Positions 1 through 9,006 of a stretch of 64,000 nucleotides of DNA are shown here, in pieces. Source of the DNA: Nocardia puris (GTDB taxonomy: Bacteria > Actinomycetota > Actinomycetes > Mycobacteriales > Mycobacteriaceae); the NCBI RefSeq assembly GCF_003315035.1, contig NZ_QNRE01000001.1:655224-719223 (forward strand), given 5' to 3'. Every line of letters begins with the position of its first letter. The stretch's first letter is position 1. The position numbers were made by a program, and so were the translations under genes. Below the pieces are notes generated by a model that did not search any database, was not told the DNA's origin, and worked only from the letters and a program-made list of their open reading frames with translations.

Positions 1-1304
1 TCCACCAACCGCCGCACCGCCGCGGGCAGGTCCCGCCTGCGCCGGTACGGTCCGGCCACCGACACCCCGTACGGCCGCGACAGCAGCGTGCGGGCGACGG
101 CGCTGACCTCCTCGGTGGTGACGGCGTCGATGCGGCTCAGCGTCTCCGAGACGCTGCGGTGGTTGCCGTAGCTGAGTTCGCTGCGGCCGATGCGGTTCAT
201 CCGCGACGCCGAATCCTCCAGTCCCAGCACCAATCCCCCGCGCAGCGACCCCTTCGCGCGGGCGCATTCGGCGTCGGTGATGCCGTGTTCGGCGACCTCC
301 TCGAGCACGGTGCGCGCCAGCGACGCCACCTTGCCCAGGTTCTCCGGCTGGCAGCCGATGTACACCGAGAACGCGCCGGTGTCGGCGAAGGTGTCCACGC
401 TCGAGTACACCGAGTACGCCAGCCCGCGCTCCTCCCGGATGCGCTGGAACAGGCGCGAACTCAGCCCGCCGCCCACCACGGTGTTGAGCACCGACAGCGG
501 CCAGCGGCGCTCGCCCTCGTGCCTGCCGAACGCGCGCACGCCGAACGCGAGGTGCGCCTGTTCGCTGTCGCGGTGGCTCCAGTGCAGCGACGGCGCGCCG
601 GTCGGCCGGAAGCGGCCCTCGCGGCGCGGCGCGGGCTTGGCCGACGGGTCGAGCCGGTTCTCGAACGCGCGGTGCACCAGTTCCACGGTGTGGTCGTGCT
701 CCACGTTGCCCGCGACCGCCACGACCATCCGGTCCGGCCGGTAGCGCCGCTGGTGGAAGCCGCGCAGCTGCGCGGCGTGCATGGCCTCGATGGACTCCAC
801 CGAGCCGATCACCGGCCGCCCGATCGGGTGATCCCCGAACAGGGCGGTGAGGAACGCGTCGCCGACCAGGTCCTCGGGGTCGTCGTCGCGCATCGCGATC
901 TCCTCGAGCACCACCTGCCGCTCCACGTCCACGTCCTCGGCGCGGCACAACCCGTTGAGCACCACATCCGAGACCAGGTCCACCGCCAGCGGCAGGTCCT
1001 CGTCGAGGACGTGCGCGTAGTAGCAGGTCTGTTCCTTCGCGGTGAACGCGTTGAGCTCGCCGCCGACCGCGTCCATCGCCTGCGCGATGTCCAGGGCGGT
1101 GCGACTCGGCGTGGCCTTGAACAGCAGATGTTCCAGGAAGTGCGCCGCGCCCGCGACCGTGCGGCCCTCGTCGCGCGAGCCGACGCCGACCCATACGCCG
1201 ATGGAGGCCGAACGCACACCGGGTAGATGTTCGGTGACCACCCGCAGTCCGCCGGGCAACTCCGTGCGCCGGACCCCGGTGTCCACCATCGTCGTCTCGT
1301 CCAC
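1..1304 (-). CDS. pepR: M16 family zinc metallopeptidase (PepR-like), 3' end outside window
   Basis: Insulinase-type peptidase that cleaves peptides with a zinc-bound water. The inverted zinc motif HFLEH (His55, Glu58, His59 from the chosen start) sits in the N-terminal domain, followed by the downstream acidic region expected to supply the third zinc ligand, and by the second, inactive M16 domain with the typical ERGLAYSVYSS segment. About 434 residues are visible, so only a few C-terminal residues are missing if the family length near 438-445 holds. The GTG at 1304 is chosen because CTGGAG lies six bases upstream; ATG at 1289 is the alternative. It follows pnp in the same direction, the order seen in mycobacteria, but a hairpin lies between them. 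Confidence 0.92.
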   Translation of the reverse strand, partial: MDETTMVDTGVRRTELPGGLRVVTEHLPGVRSASIGVWVGVGSRDEGRTVAGAAHFLEHLLFKATPSRTALDIAQAMDAVGGELNAFTAKEQTCYYAHVLDEDLPLAVDLVSDVVLNGLCRAEDVDVERQVVLEEIAMRDDDPEDLVGDAFLTALFGDHPIGRPVIGSVESIEAMHAAQLRGFHQRRYRPDRMVVAVAGNVEHDHTVELVHRAFENRLDPSAKPAPRREGRFRPTGAPSLHWSHRDSEQAHLAFGVRAFGRHEGERRWPLSVLNTVVGGGLSSRLFQRIREERGLAYSVYSSVDTFADTGAFSVYIGCQPENLGKVASLARTVLEEVAEHGITDAECARAKGSLRGGLVLGLEDSASRMNRIGRSELSYGNHRSVSETLSRIDAVTTEEVSAVARTLLSRPYGVSVAGPYRRRRDLPAAVRRLV

Positions 1305-1323
1305 CCGCCGCTCCAGTGACGAA

Positions 1324-1351
1324 CCCCCCTGCCCGGTCGGGAGCAGGGGGG
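1324..1351 (-). terminator. Hairpin between pnp and the M16 peptidase gene
   Basis: A nine-base inverted repeat of CCCCCCTGC and GCAGGGGGG is separated by ten bases that can themselves pair partly. It lies 33 bases after the pnp stop and just before the peptidase start. There is no long T run, so it may attenuate rather than fully end transcription. Confidence 0.6.
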
Positions 1352-1384
1352 TTGCCGTCTTCTTCGTCGTCACAAAGACCAGTA

Positions 1385-3655
1385 CTACTCGGTTCCGGCT
1401 TCGACGGCATCCGCCGCGGCGGGTTCCTCGGCGTTCTCCTCGACCGGGATCAGCGAGATCTTGCCGCGGTTGTCGATATCGGCGATCTCCACGCGCAGCT
1501 TGTCGCCGACGTTCACCACGTCCTCGACCTTGGCGACGCGCTTGCCGTTGCCCAGCTTGGAGATGTGCACCAGGCCGTCGCGGCCGGGCAGCAGCGAGAC
1601 GAACGCGCCGAAGGCGGTGGTCTTGACGACCGTGCCCAGGAAGCGCTCGCCGACCTTCGGCAGCTGCGGGTTGGCGATGGCGTTGATCGCGTCGATCGCG
1701 GCCTGCGCCGACGGGCCGTCGGTCGCGCCGACGAACACGGTGCCGTCGTCCTCGATGGAGATGTTGGCGCCGGTGTCCTCGGTGATCTGGTTGATGACCT
1801 TGCCCTTGGGCCCGATCACCTCGCCGATCTTGTCGACCGGGATCTTGATCGCGGTGACGCGCGGCGCGTACGGGCTCATCTCGTCCGGGGTGGCGATGGC
1901 CTCGGCCATCACGTCCAGGATGGTGACGCGGGCGTCGTGCGCCTGGCTCAGCGCGCCGGCCAGCACCTGCGAGGGGATGCCGTCCAGCTTGGTGTCCAGC
2001 TGCAGCGCGGTGACGAAGTCGCGGGTGCCGGCGACCTTGAAGTCCATATCGCCGAACGCGTCCTCGGCGCCCAGGATGTCGGTCAGCGCGACGTAGCGGA
2101 CCTCGTCCTCGCCCTTGTCGTTGGTGACGGTGTCGGACACCAGGCCCATCGCGATGCCCGCGACCGGCGCCTTGAGCGGCACACCGGCGTTCAGCAGCGC
2201 GAGGGTGGAGGCGCACACCGAGCCCATCGAGGTGGAGCCGTTGGAGCCCAGCGCCTCCGACACCTGACGGATCGCGTACGGGAACTCCTCCTGGCTGGGC
2301 AGCACGGGGATCAGCGCCCGCTCCGCCAGCGCGCCGTGGCCGATCTCGCGGCGCTTGGGCGAGCCCACGCGACCGGTCTCACCGGTGGAGTACGGCGGGA
2401 AGTTGTAGTGGTGCATGTAGCGCTTGGAGGTCTCCGGGCCGAGCGAGTCGACCTGCTGCGCCATCTTCACCATGTCGAGGGTGGTGACGCCCATGATCTG
2501 GGTCTCACCGCGCTCGAACAGCGCCGAACCGTGCGCGCGCGGCACCACGGCCACCTCGGCGGACAGGGCGCGGATATCGGCCAGGCCGCGGCCGTCGATG
2601 CGGAAGCCCTCGGTGAGGATGCGCTGGCGCACCAGCTTCTTGGTCACCGAGCGGAACGCGGCGCCCAGCTCCTTCTCGCGGCCGGCGAAGTCGTCGGCCA
2701 GCCGGTCCAGCACGGCGAGCTTGACCTCGTCGATCTTGGCCTCGCGCTCCTGCTTGTCGGCGATGCTGAGCGCCTGGTTCAGCTCCACCTTCGCGGTGCC
2801 CTCGACGGCCTCGAACACGTCGGACTCGTAGGGCAGGAACACCGGGAACTCACCGGTCGGCTTGGCGGCCAGCTCGGCGAGGTCGGACTGCGCGCGGCAC
2901 AGGCGGGCGATGAACGGCTTGGCGGCCTCGAGGCCCTCGGCCACCACGGCCTCGGTCGGCGCCTGCGCGCCGCCCTCGATCAGCGCGATGACCTTCTCGG
3001 TGGCCTCGGCCTCGACCATCATGATGGCGACGTCACCGGACTCGACCACGCGGCCCGCGACCACCATGTCGAACACGGCGTCCTCGAGCTGCTCGTTGGT
3101 CGGGAACGCGACCCACTGGCCCTCGATCAGCGCGACGCGCACGCCGCCGACCGGGCCGGAGAACGGCAGGCCCGCGATCTGGGTGGACGCGGACGCGGCG
3201 TTGATCGCCACCACGTCGTAGAGGTCCTTGGGATCCAGGCTCAGCACGGTGACCACGACCTGGATCTCGTTGCGCAGGCCGTCGACGAACGACGGGCGCA
3301 GCGGGCGGTCGATCAGGCGGCAGGTCAGGATCGCGTCGGTGGAGGGGCGGCCCTCGCGACGGAAGAACGAGCCGGGGATGCGGCCCGCGGCGTACATGCG
3401 CTCCTCGACGTCCACCGTCAGCGGGAAGAAGTCGAACTGGTCCTTGGGCGCCTTGCTGGCGGTGGTCGCCGACAGCAGCATGGTCTCGTCGTCCAGGTAG
3501 GCGACGACGGAGCCGGCGGCCTGGCGGGCCAGGCGTCCGGTCTCGAAACGCACGGTGCGGGTGCCGAAGCTGCCGTTATCGATCAGCGCGACGGATTCGA
3601 ACACACCGGGCTCGACCTCCACGGCCGAGGACTTGCGTTCAGTTGTTTCGGTCAT
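1385..3655 (-). CDS. pnp: Polynucleotide phosphorylase / guanosine pentaphosphate synthetase
   Basis: A 3'-to-5' phosphorolytic exoribonuclease and component of RNA turnover; the actinobacterial form is also called GpsI. The 756-residue product has two RNase PH domains (about 20-150 and 330-540) joined by an all-alpha segment, then a KH domain ([15 protein letters not shown]) and an S1 domain ([18 protein letters not shown]), in the family order and length. The ATG at 3655 (MTETTERK) is chosen because the family starts here and a GAGAGAAGAGAG purine tract precedes it; the frame stays open for 38 codons upstream but that stretch resembles nothing. The C-terminus is a short acidic Ala/Glu tail. 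In mycobacteria rpsO lies close upstream; here two other genes intervene. Confidence 0.97.
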   Translation of the reverse strand: MTETTERKSSAVEVEPGVFESVALIDNGSFGTRTVRFETGRLARQAAGSVVAYLDDETMLLSATTASKAPKDQFDFFPLTVDVEERMYAAGRIPGSFFRREGRPSTDAILTCRLIDRPLRPSFVDGLRNEIQVVVTVLSLDPKDLYDVVAINAASASTQIAGLPFSGPVGGVRVALIEGQWVAFPTNEQLEDAVFDMVVAGRVVESGDVAIMMVEAEATEKVIALIEGGAQAPTEAVVAEGLEAAKPFIARLCRAQSDLAELAAKPTGEFPVFLPYESDVFEAVEGTAKVELNQALSIADKQEREAKIDEVKLAVLDRLADDFAGREKELGAAFRSVTKKLVRQRILTEGFRIDGRGLADIRALSAEVAVVPRAHGSALFERGETQIMGVTTLDMVKMAQQVDSLGPETSKRYMHHYNFPPYSTGETGRVGSPKRREIGHGALAERALIPVLPSQEEFPYAIRQVSEALGSNGSTSMGSVCASTLALLNAGVPLKAPVAGIAMGLVSDTVTNDKGEDEVRYVALTDILGAEDAFGDMDFKVAGTRDFVTALQLDTKLDGIPSQVLAGALSQAHDARVTILDVMAEAIATPDEMSPYAPRVTAIKIPVDKIGEVIGPKGKVINQITEDTGANISIEDDGTVFVGATDGPSAQAAIDAINAIANPQLPKVGERFLGTVVKTTAFGAFVSLLPGRDGLVHISKLGNGKRVAKVEDVVNVGDKLRVEIADIDNRGKISLIPVEENAEEPAAADAVEAGTE

Positions 3656-4059
3656 CTCTCTTCTCTCAACCTCTCGTCTCGCCGGCTCGAGCGCATGCGA
3701 GCGCGAGCCGACTGTCGTCAGCCGTACCCGGCACGGGCGCGCGGCAGCCTTCTCGGCCGCGACGCGCACACCCGGCCGTGTCCCCTTGGAGACGGCGACG
3801 CGGAGGCGGTCATCGATCGAAGCCCAACGGCGGATTTCTCACCGGCCGAGAGGCCACTACCGAAGACCGACGCCACGCGTTCGGGTGCGTACGGCTGTGC
3901 GGTGTTGCCGTGCGCAGAATACTGTTCGGCGTTCGCGCACGGATAGCCAACGAAAAGATTGTACGTCCGACCACCTAGGGTCCATCGATCGCCTCTGCCG
4001 GGCCGCGTGTCGCCGGAAATCCCACCGCACAGAACGCGACGGCCGCTCGTGGCCCTGCC
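3656..4059. other. Intergenic region upstream of pnp
   Basis: This 404-base stretch has no convincing gene on either strand. It should carry the pnp promoter. On the minus strand a TATTCT hexamer (near 3917) sits inside a loop bounded by GTGCGC/GCGCAC, and the stretch around 3910-3975 is AT-richer than its surroundings, which would give a pnp leader of roughly 250 bases. No clear terminator is visible after the gene that ends at 4060. Confidence 0.5.
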
Positions 4060-4920
4060 TCAGACGTTGACGATGCGGCCCCAGGTGCTCTTGTTGCCCC
4101 AGATGTTCTGCCGCAACCCTTCCCATTGCAGGACCTGCGAGTGGTCGACGAAGAGGTTGACCTCGTTGCCGTAGTTCTTGATGTACCACTCGTAGACCAG
4201 CGGATCGGCGGATTCGAACATCACGTTCTCCAGGCCGACGCCGTTGATGATCTGGGCGACCGCGCCGGTGTTCCAGTCGGCGACGTTCTCGGTGATGCCC
4301 TCCGACTCGATCATGATGATGTCGGCGCCCGCGTCCAGCGCGCGCTTGGCCCGCTCGATCAGATCGCCGACGTCCTTCTTGCCCTCGGCGGCGAGTTCGG
4401 CCTCGGTGGAGTCGCCGCCCGAACCGAACTGGATGCCGAGTTCGGGCTTGGCCTTCAGTCCGGCCTTCTTGACGCGTTCGATCAGCCGCAGCAGCCCGGA
4501 GGTGGGCACCGAGATGAAGCCCGTGGAGATCTCGATGACGTCGAATCCGACCTCCTTGGCCTCGGCGAGATACCGGTCGATGTACTGGTCGCCGTAGCGC
4601 AGCACGGTCTCGAGCCAGCCGCCGGAGGAGATGTAGGCGTCGTGTTCGTGCGCGAGATCGCTGAAGGCGCGGACCTGCTCGCGCGGGAGCAGCGCGAACG
4701 AGCCGCCCGCCCACTTCACGCCGTCGACCCACTGCCCGGCGACCTCGAGCACGTCGGCCAGGTGCCGCACACCGTAGGTGGAGTAGTAGGGGCCGCGGAC
4801 CTCGGTGAGCCCGTAGGCGCGCGGCTTGGCGGGCCGGTGGGCGCGCGGGATGAAGTCGAAGGCGGTGCCGGGGGCCAGGCCCGCGGCATTGTCGACCGGT
4901 CGAATTTCGGTGGTGGTCAT
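4060..4920 (-). CDS. Phosphosulfolactate synthase (ComA) family protein
   Basis: The 286-residue protein belongs to the ComA/YitC/HSA32 TIM-barrel family. Founding members add sulfite to phosphoenolpyruvate to give 2-phospho-3-sulfolactate, the first step of coenzyme M or sulfolactate synthesis; plant members act in heat tolerance by an unclear chemistry. Family hallmarks visible are GVKWAGGSFALLP, the strand FDVIEISTGFISVP, KPELGIQFG and the barrel strand ADIIMIESEGITENV. No other coenzyme M gene is in the window. It lies 37 bases after the PrpD-like gene, probably in one mRNA under the iron box at 6401. Family assignment is firm, substrate is not. Confidence 0.85.
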   Translation of the reverse strand: MTTTEIRPVDNAAGLAPGTAFDFIPRAHRPAKPRAYGLTEVRGPYYSTYGVRHLADVLEVAGQWVDGVKWAGGSFALLPREQVRAFSDLAHEHDAYISSGGWLETVLRYGDQYIDRYLAEAKEVGFDVIEISTGFISVPTSGLLRLIERVKKAGLKAKPELGIQFGSGGDSTEAELAAEGKKDVGDLIERAKRALDAGADIIMIESEGITENVADWNTGAVAQIINGVGLENVMFESADPLVYEWYIKNYGNEVNLFVDHSQVLQWEGLRQNIWGNKSTWGRIVNV

Positions 4921-4957
4921 GGTGGTTGCCTTTCGGGTGGTGAGGGTTCGCCCGGTG

Positions 4958-6367
4958 TCAGTGCGCGTCGGACCGGACGGTGGACACGCGGGCCAGGAGC
5001 GCGGTGAGGGCGGCGACGTCCAGGTCCTCCAGCCGCCGCACGGCGTCGGCGATGTCCTCGCGCAGCGCGGTATCGGCGAACGGGGCGGCCAGCAGGTCGA
5101 ACTTGGCGCGGGCCGCCGCCCAGGTGAGCGGATCGGTGACGAAGCCCCGGTAGTCGTCGCGGGCGGCGGCGAAGACGGTGCCGTCGGCGAGTTCGACCTC
5201 GAGTTCGGCGGGCAGCAGCCCGGGGAACTTCGCGGTGAGCTCGGGCGAGGGGGTCACCTCGACCTTCGCGAGCAGTTCCTGCACGTCGTCGGCGGCGATC
5301 CGCTCGGGCGTGTACTGCTCAGGGGTGAGGTGTCCGTCGAGCAGGGCGACCGTCAGCATGTAGGGCAGCGAGTGGTCGGCCTCCTCCTTGGTGCGGATGT
5401 CGTGCTTACCGCCCTCCTCGCCGCCGCCGATGATCGAGAACGCCACGTCGAAGGTGCGCAGCCGCACGGCGCGCACGGCCCGCGCGGTGAAACCGTCCTG
5501 CGCGCGGATGTCGAGGGCGGCGTCCAGCGCGGACTGCGAGTGGATCTCGGCGTTGTGCTTCTTCACGATCGTCCGCAGCACCGCGTCGAGACCTTCTGCC
5601 GCCCAATCGATCTCGAACGGCCCGGCGATGGCGTCCTTGAATCCCTTGTTGCCCTCGAACACCGCCTCGGGTCCGGTGATCCCCCGGCTCGCCAGCAGCG
5701 CCGCGAAGGTGGCTTCCTTGGCCGTGTTGGGGTAGGCCAAGCCTTTCCAGTGCGAGAGATTGCCGGTGCGCGTGACGCGCAGCGCGTTATTGGCGGTGCC
5801 CGCGATCGCTATCGCGTTGGCGGTCTGGGCGGCGTCGAGTCCGAGCGCCTTCGCCGCGCCCGCCGCCGCGGCGTACGCGCCCTGCGTGGTGTGGTCGAAT
5901 CCCTTGTCCCGCACCGGCGCCGCCTCGGATAGGCGCACGTGCACCTGATAGGCCACGGCCAGCGCGGTCAGGAACTCCCGGCCCGACGCGCCCACGCTCT
6001 CGGCGGCGGCGAGCACCGCGCCCAGGTTGTCGGACGGGTGGTTGGTCTCGCCGCGGCCGATGAACGAGTCCATGAAATCGAGGTAGCGACTGAGCGCGCC
6101 GTTGTAGAAGGCGACCCGGTCGGGCGCGGAGCGGCCGCCGCCGATCATGGTGGAACGCGGGTCGCCGCCCAGATCGTCCACCAGCCCGCGAATGGCGATC
6201 AGGGGTGGCGCGTCGAGCGCGCCGATGGCGACGCCGAGCGTGTCGAGGACGCGAATCTTCAACTGCTCCAGCGCATCCGGTGGTATTCGGTCGACATCCG
6301 CCGCGGTGACGAAGTCCGCGAGACGCTGGACTTCGGTGGTTGTTCGTGGGGCGAGCGTACTGGTCAT
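4958..6367 (-). CDS. MmgE/PrpD family dehydratase
   Basis: The 469-residue protein matches the PrpD branch of the MmgE/PrpD family, iron-sulfur-free enzymes that dehydrate 2-methylcitrate or similar tricarboxylates. The segment YLDFMD followed by NHPSDNLG (His110) is the diagnostic active-site stretch of true 2-methylcitrate dehydratases, and SHWKGLAYPNTAKEA is also typical. No prpB or prpC is present, so a role in the methylcitrate cycle is not supported by context. ATG at 6367 has GAGGAGG a few bases upstream. It is the first gene after a candidate IdeR/DtxR box and is followed 37 bases later by the ComA-family gene. An iron-independent role replacing a Fe-S dehydratase under iron starvation is inference. 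Confidence 0.88.
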   Translation of the reverse strand: MTSTLAPRTTTEVQRLADFVTAADVDRIPPDALEQLKIRVLDTLGVAIGALDAPPLIAIRGLVDDLGGDPRSTMIGGGRSAPDRVAFYNGALSRYLDFMDSFIGRGETNHPSDNLGAVLAAAESVGASGREFLTALAVAYQVHVRLSEAAPVRDKGFDHTTQGAYAAAAGAAKALGLDAAQTANAIAIAGTANNALRVTRTGNLSHWKGLAYPNTAKEATFAALLASRGITGPEAVFEGNKGFKDAIAGPFEIDWAAEGLDAVLRTIVKKHNAEIHSQSALDAALDIRAQDGFTARAVRAVRLRTFDVAFSIIGGGEEGGKHDIRTKEEADHSLPYMLTVALLDGHLTPEQYTPERIAADDVQELLAKVEVTPSPELTAKFPGLLPAELEVELADGTVFAAARDDYRGFVTDPLTWAAARAKFDLLAAPFADTALREDIADAVRRLEDLDVAALTALLARVSTVRSDAH

Positions 6368-6400
6368 ACAGCCTCCTCGAGCCGAAACAGACCGAGTGAA

Positions 6401-6420
6401 TTAGGTAAGGCTTGCCTTAC
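6401..6420 (-). promoter_or_regulatory. IdeR/DtxR-type iron box
   Basis: TTAGGTAAGGCTTGCCTTAC contains a perfect GTAAGGC-TT-GCCTTAC-type inverted repeat and matches the published IdeR/DtxR consensus at about 15 of 19 positions. It lies just downstream of a putative -10 for the PrpD-like gene and 34 bases before its start codon, a position suited to iron-dependent repression. Confidence 0.75.
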
Positions 6421-6427
6421 AATTCTC

Positions 6428-6455
6428 ACCGTACGCTCGTACTGTTAGGAGTCAA
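6428..6455 (-). promoter_or_regulatory. Promoter of the PrpD/ComA-like operon
   Basis: Reading the minus strand, TTGACT (6450-6455) and TACGGT (6428-6433) are 16 bases apart and resemble a housekeeping promoter. The predicted start of transcription falls at the edge of the iron box. Confidence 0.5.
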
Positions 6456-6494
6456 GGAGTATGACGCACGGCACACTCGCGCCCGGGCAAACGA

Positions 6495-6530
6495 AAAGCC
6501 GGTGGACGGTGTGAACCGTCCACCGGCTTT
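6495..6530. terminator. Strong bidirectional hairpin terminator after rpsO
   Basis: A perfect 16-base stem runs from 6495-6510 to 6515-6530 with a GTGA loop; the stem is flanked by A-rich and T-rich ends, so it can work on both strands. It closes the rpsO transcript and insulates the iron-regulated operon that follows. Confidence 0.9.
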
Positions 6531-6577
6531 CGCGAGATCGGTCGGCCCGCCGCGCGGCGAGCCGGGCGATCAGTGGG

Positions 6578-6847
6578 TCACCGGCGCAGGCCGAGGCGCT
6601 CGATCAGCGAACGGTAGCGCTGGATGTCCTTGTCCTGCAGGTACTTCGAGAGCCGCTTGCGACGACCGATCAGCGCCATCAGGCCGTGGCGGGTGTGGTG
6701 GTCGTGCTTGTGGACCTTCAGGTGCTCGGTGATGTCGGCGATCCGCTTCGACAGCAGCGCGATCTGGGCCTCCGGCGAACCGGTGTCCTTCTCGTGCAGG
6801 CCGTACTCGGCCAGGATGGCCGTCTTCTGCTCGGTGGTCAGCGCCAC
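6578..6847 (-). CDS. rpsO: 30S ribosomal protein S15
   Basis: Small-subunit protein that binds the central domain of 16S rRNA. From the GTG at 6847 the product is 89 residues, exactly the family length, starting [16 protein letters not shown], with the conserved [12 protein letters not shown] and [10 protein letters not shown] segments. AGGAG lies ten bases upstream of this GTG. A nearer ATG is in another frame. It is a monocistronic unit ending at the hairpin at 6495 and is separated from pnp by the PrpD/ComA-like operon. Confidence 0.97.
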   Translation of the reverse strand: MALTTEQKTAILAEYGLHEKDTGSPEAQIALLSKRIADITEHLKVHKHDHHTRHGLMALIGRRKRLSKYLQDKDIQRYRSLIERLGLRR

Positions 6848-7012
6848 GGGGCATCCACTCCTGTTTCTCAGTTCCGCGTGTGAGGTGACCGGCGAACCGG
6901 GTGGGCGCCGCCGCGGACCGCAGCAAACCCGAGGGTCCACCTTACCGGAGGTGGATTCCGGCACCGAATCGGGTCCGTCCCGAGGTGGTGCCGCACCCGG
7001 AGCGACCCCGCG

Positions 7013-7996
7013 CTACGACGAGGCGGCGCGGCGCTCGGCGCTCTCGAGCAACCCGCGAGCTTTGTCCACATCGCGGCCCATCTCGGCGAGCAGCGCGTCG
7101 ATCGAGTCGAACTTCTGCATACCGCGCACGTGCTCGACGAAGTCCACCGCCACGTGCTGGCCGTACAGATCGGCGTCACCGTCGATGACGTAGGCCTCCA
7201 CCGTGCGCGCGCGACCGGAGAACGTGGGGTTGGTGCCCACCGAGATCGCCGCCATGGCGCGCTGGCCCGGCGTGACGGTGCCGATCGTCGGGCCGGGCCC
7301 GAGCACCGTGAACCAGCCCGCGTACACGCCGTCGGCCGGGATCGCCGCGTGCATGGGGGGCGCGACGTTCGCGGTGGGATAGCCCAGTTCGCGGCCGCGG
7401 CCGTCGCCGTGCACGACCACGCCCTCCACCCGGTGCGGGCGGCCCAGCGCCTCGGCCGCGGCGGCCATATCACCGGCGTCGACGCAAGCGCGGATGTAGG
7501 TGGAGGAGAACGTCACCGCGTGCTCGCCGAGCAGCGTGACCCCGTCGACCTCGAAGCCGAACCGGTCGCCCAGCTCGCGCATGGTCTCGATGGTGCCCGC
7601 GGCCTTCTTGCCGAAGGTGAAGTTGTCGCCCACCACGACCTCGGCCACGTGCAGGCGCTCGACCAGCAGGTCGTGGACGTAGCGGCCGGGGGTCAGCTTC
7701 ATGAACTCGTGGGTGAACGGCATCACGCAGAACACGTCGACACCGAGTTCCTCGACCAGTTCCGCGCGCCGGGTGAGGGTGGTGAGCTGCGCCGGGTGGG
7801 AGCCGGGCCGCACCACCTCCATCGGATGCGGATCGAACGTCATCAGGACCGACGGCACGCCACGCGCCGCCGCGGATTTCACCGCCCTGCTGATCAACTG
7901 CGCGTGACCGCGGTGCACCCCGTCGAATACGCCGATCGTGAGCACGCACCGTCCCCAGTCCGCGGGCACCTCGTCGAGACTTCGCCATCTCTGCAC
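7013..7996 (-). CDS. ribF: Bifunctional riboflavin kinase / FAD synthetase
   Basis: Makes FMN from riboflavin and then FAD. The N-terminal nucleotidyltransferase half shows TIGVFDGVHRGH and MTFDPHP; the segment STYIRACV closes that domain. The C-terminal kinase half has GRELGYPTANVAP and later AYVIDGDADLYG, where family members keep a catalytic Glu just before the final strands. The GTG at 7996 (MQRWRSLDEVPADWG) aligns with the mycobacterial start; a TTG six codons upstream is possible. The product is 327 residues. It lies between rpsO and a divergent metalloregulator gene, as in M. tuberculosis. Confidence 0.95.
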   Translation of the reverse strand: MQRWRSLDEVPADWGRCVLTIGVFDGVHRGHAQLISRAVKSAAARGVPSVLMTFDPHPMEVVRPGSHPAQLTTLTRRAELVEELGVDVFCVMPFTHEFMKLTPGRYVHDLLVERLHVAEVVVGDNFTFGKKAAGTIETMRELGDRFGFEVDGVTLLGEHAVTFSSTYIRACVDAGDMAAAAEALGRPHRVEGVVVHGDGRGRELGYPTANVAPPMHAAIPADGVYAGWFTVLGPGPTIGTVTPGQRAMAAISVGTNPTFSGRARTVEAYVIDGDADLYGQHVAVDFVEHVRGMQKFDSIDALLAEMGRDVDKARGLLESAERRAASS

Positions 7997-8226
7997 AGTT
8001 CGCAGCCTACGCAAGCCCCGGAACGAACCCTATTCGGGCGTACCGGATGTCACACAACGCTTCCCCGCCGGTCGCGCACGCGACACCGCGGCGTACCGCG
8101 CCGGACGGTCACCGAGGGGTACGCGGCCCGCCGTCGCGACTGGTCACGGGGGCGATCGCGACCGGGCGGACGGCCGAACACGACTTGGCCGCATCCCGGT
8201 GTCCGACTGTGTGAAAATGCGGCGAT

Positions 8227-8997
8227 GTGCATAAGCTCGGGTATGTGCCAGGCAAACGTGATATCGCCACCCGCCGCGAGTTGAGCGACGGCTCCGCGGC
8301 GACCGAGCCGACGGGCAGCACCGCCACCCTCGCACCGGAGCTGACCTCGGTTGCCCAGGACTATCTGAAGGTCATCTGGACCGCCCAGGAGTGGTCGCAG
8401 GAGAAGGTGTCCACCAAGCTGCTGGCCGAACGCATCGGCGTCTCGGCGTCCACCGTGTCCGAGGCCGTGCGCAAGCTCGCCGACCAGGGTCTGGTGGAAC
8501 ACGCCAGGTACGGATCGATCACGCTCACCGACCACGGCCGCCGCGCCGCCGTCGCCATGGTGCGTAGGCACCGGCTCATCGAGACGTTCCTCGTCAACGA
8601 GCTCGGCTACGGCTGGGACGAGGTGCACGACGAGGCCGAGGTGCTCGAGCACGCGGTGTCGGAACTGCTGATGGCGCGCATCGACGCCAAACTCGGCTAC
8701 CCCGACCGCGACCCGCACGGCGACCCCATCCCCTCGGTGGACGGCGCGGTGCCCACGCCCCCGGCCCGCCAGCTCACCGATTTCGAGGCGAACCAGGGCG
8801 GACGCGTCGCCCGCATCTCCGACTCCGACCCCGACATGCTGCGCTACTTCGACTCGGTCGGGATCGCGCTGGACACCCTGATCACGGTGGTCGAGCGCCG
8901 CGATTTCGCGGGGACCATCGCGGTGCGGATCGGGGACGCGGAAGCGCCGATCGACCTGGGGCGTCCCGCTACGGACGCCATTTGGATCACGACCTGA
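8227..8997 (+). CDS. sirR: DtxR/MntR family metal-dependent regulator (SirR-like)
   Basis: Metal-sensing repressor of the DtxR superfamily. Residues about 40-100 form the winged helix (AQDYLKVIWTAQEWSQEKVSTKLLAERIGVSAS), followed by the dimerisation and metal-binding helices (RRHRLIETFLVNELGYGWDEVHDEAEVLEHA) with the expected His, Glu and Cys-lacking pattern of the MntR/SirR branch, and a C-terminal SH3-like FeoA domain (VARISDSDPDMLRYFDSVGIALDTLI). It closely resembles mycobacterial SirR, also next to ribF. The GTG at 8227 gives 256 residues; the first 35 or so are not conserved, so a later start such as the TTG near 8281 is possible. Target genes cannot be read from the sequence; the iron box at 6401 is 1.8 kb away on the other side of ribF. 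Confidence 0.9.
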   Translation: MHKLGYVPGKRDIATRRELSDGSAATEPTGSTATLAPELTSVAQDYLKVIWTAQEWSQEKVSTKLLAERIGVSASTVSEAVRKLADQGLVEHARYGSITLTDHGRRAAVAMVRRHRLIETFLVNELGYGWDEVHDEAEVLEHAVSELLMARIDAKLGYPDRDPHGDPIPSVDGAVPTPPARQLTDFEANQGGRVARISDSDPDMLRYFDSVGIALDTLITVVERRDFAGTIAVRIGDAEAPIDLGRPATDAIWITT

Positions 8998-9006
8998 GGG
9001 TCGCGG

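Noticed and set aside
3843..3860. GGCC-GAGA-GGCC hairpin as a terminator
   Set aside because: The stem is only four pairs with no T run and lies in the pnp leader.
1316..3946. Very long open frame on the plus strand opposite pnp
   Set aside because: It is an antisense artefact of high third-position GC; pnp on the other strand is unmistakable. The same applies to long frames opposite infB, the Hsp70 partner, the acyl-CoA dehydrogenase, proS and the MATE-to-permease region.
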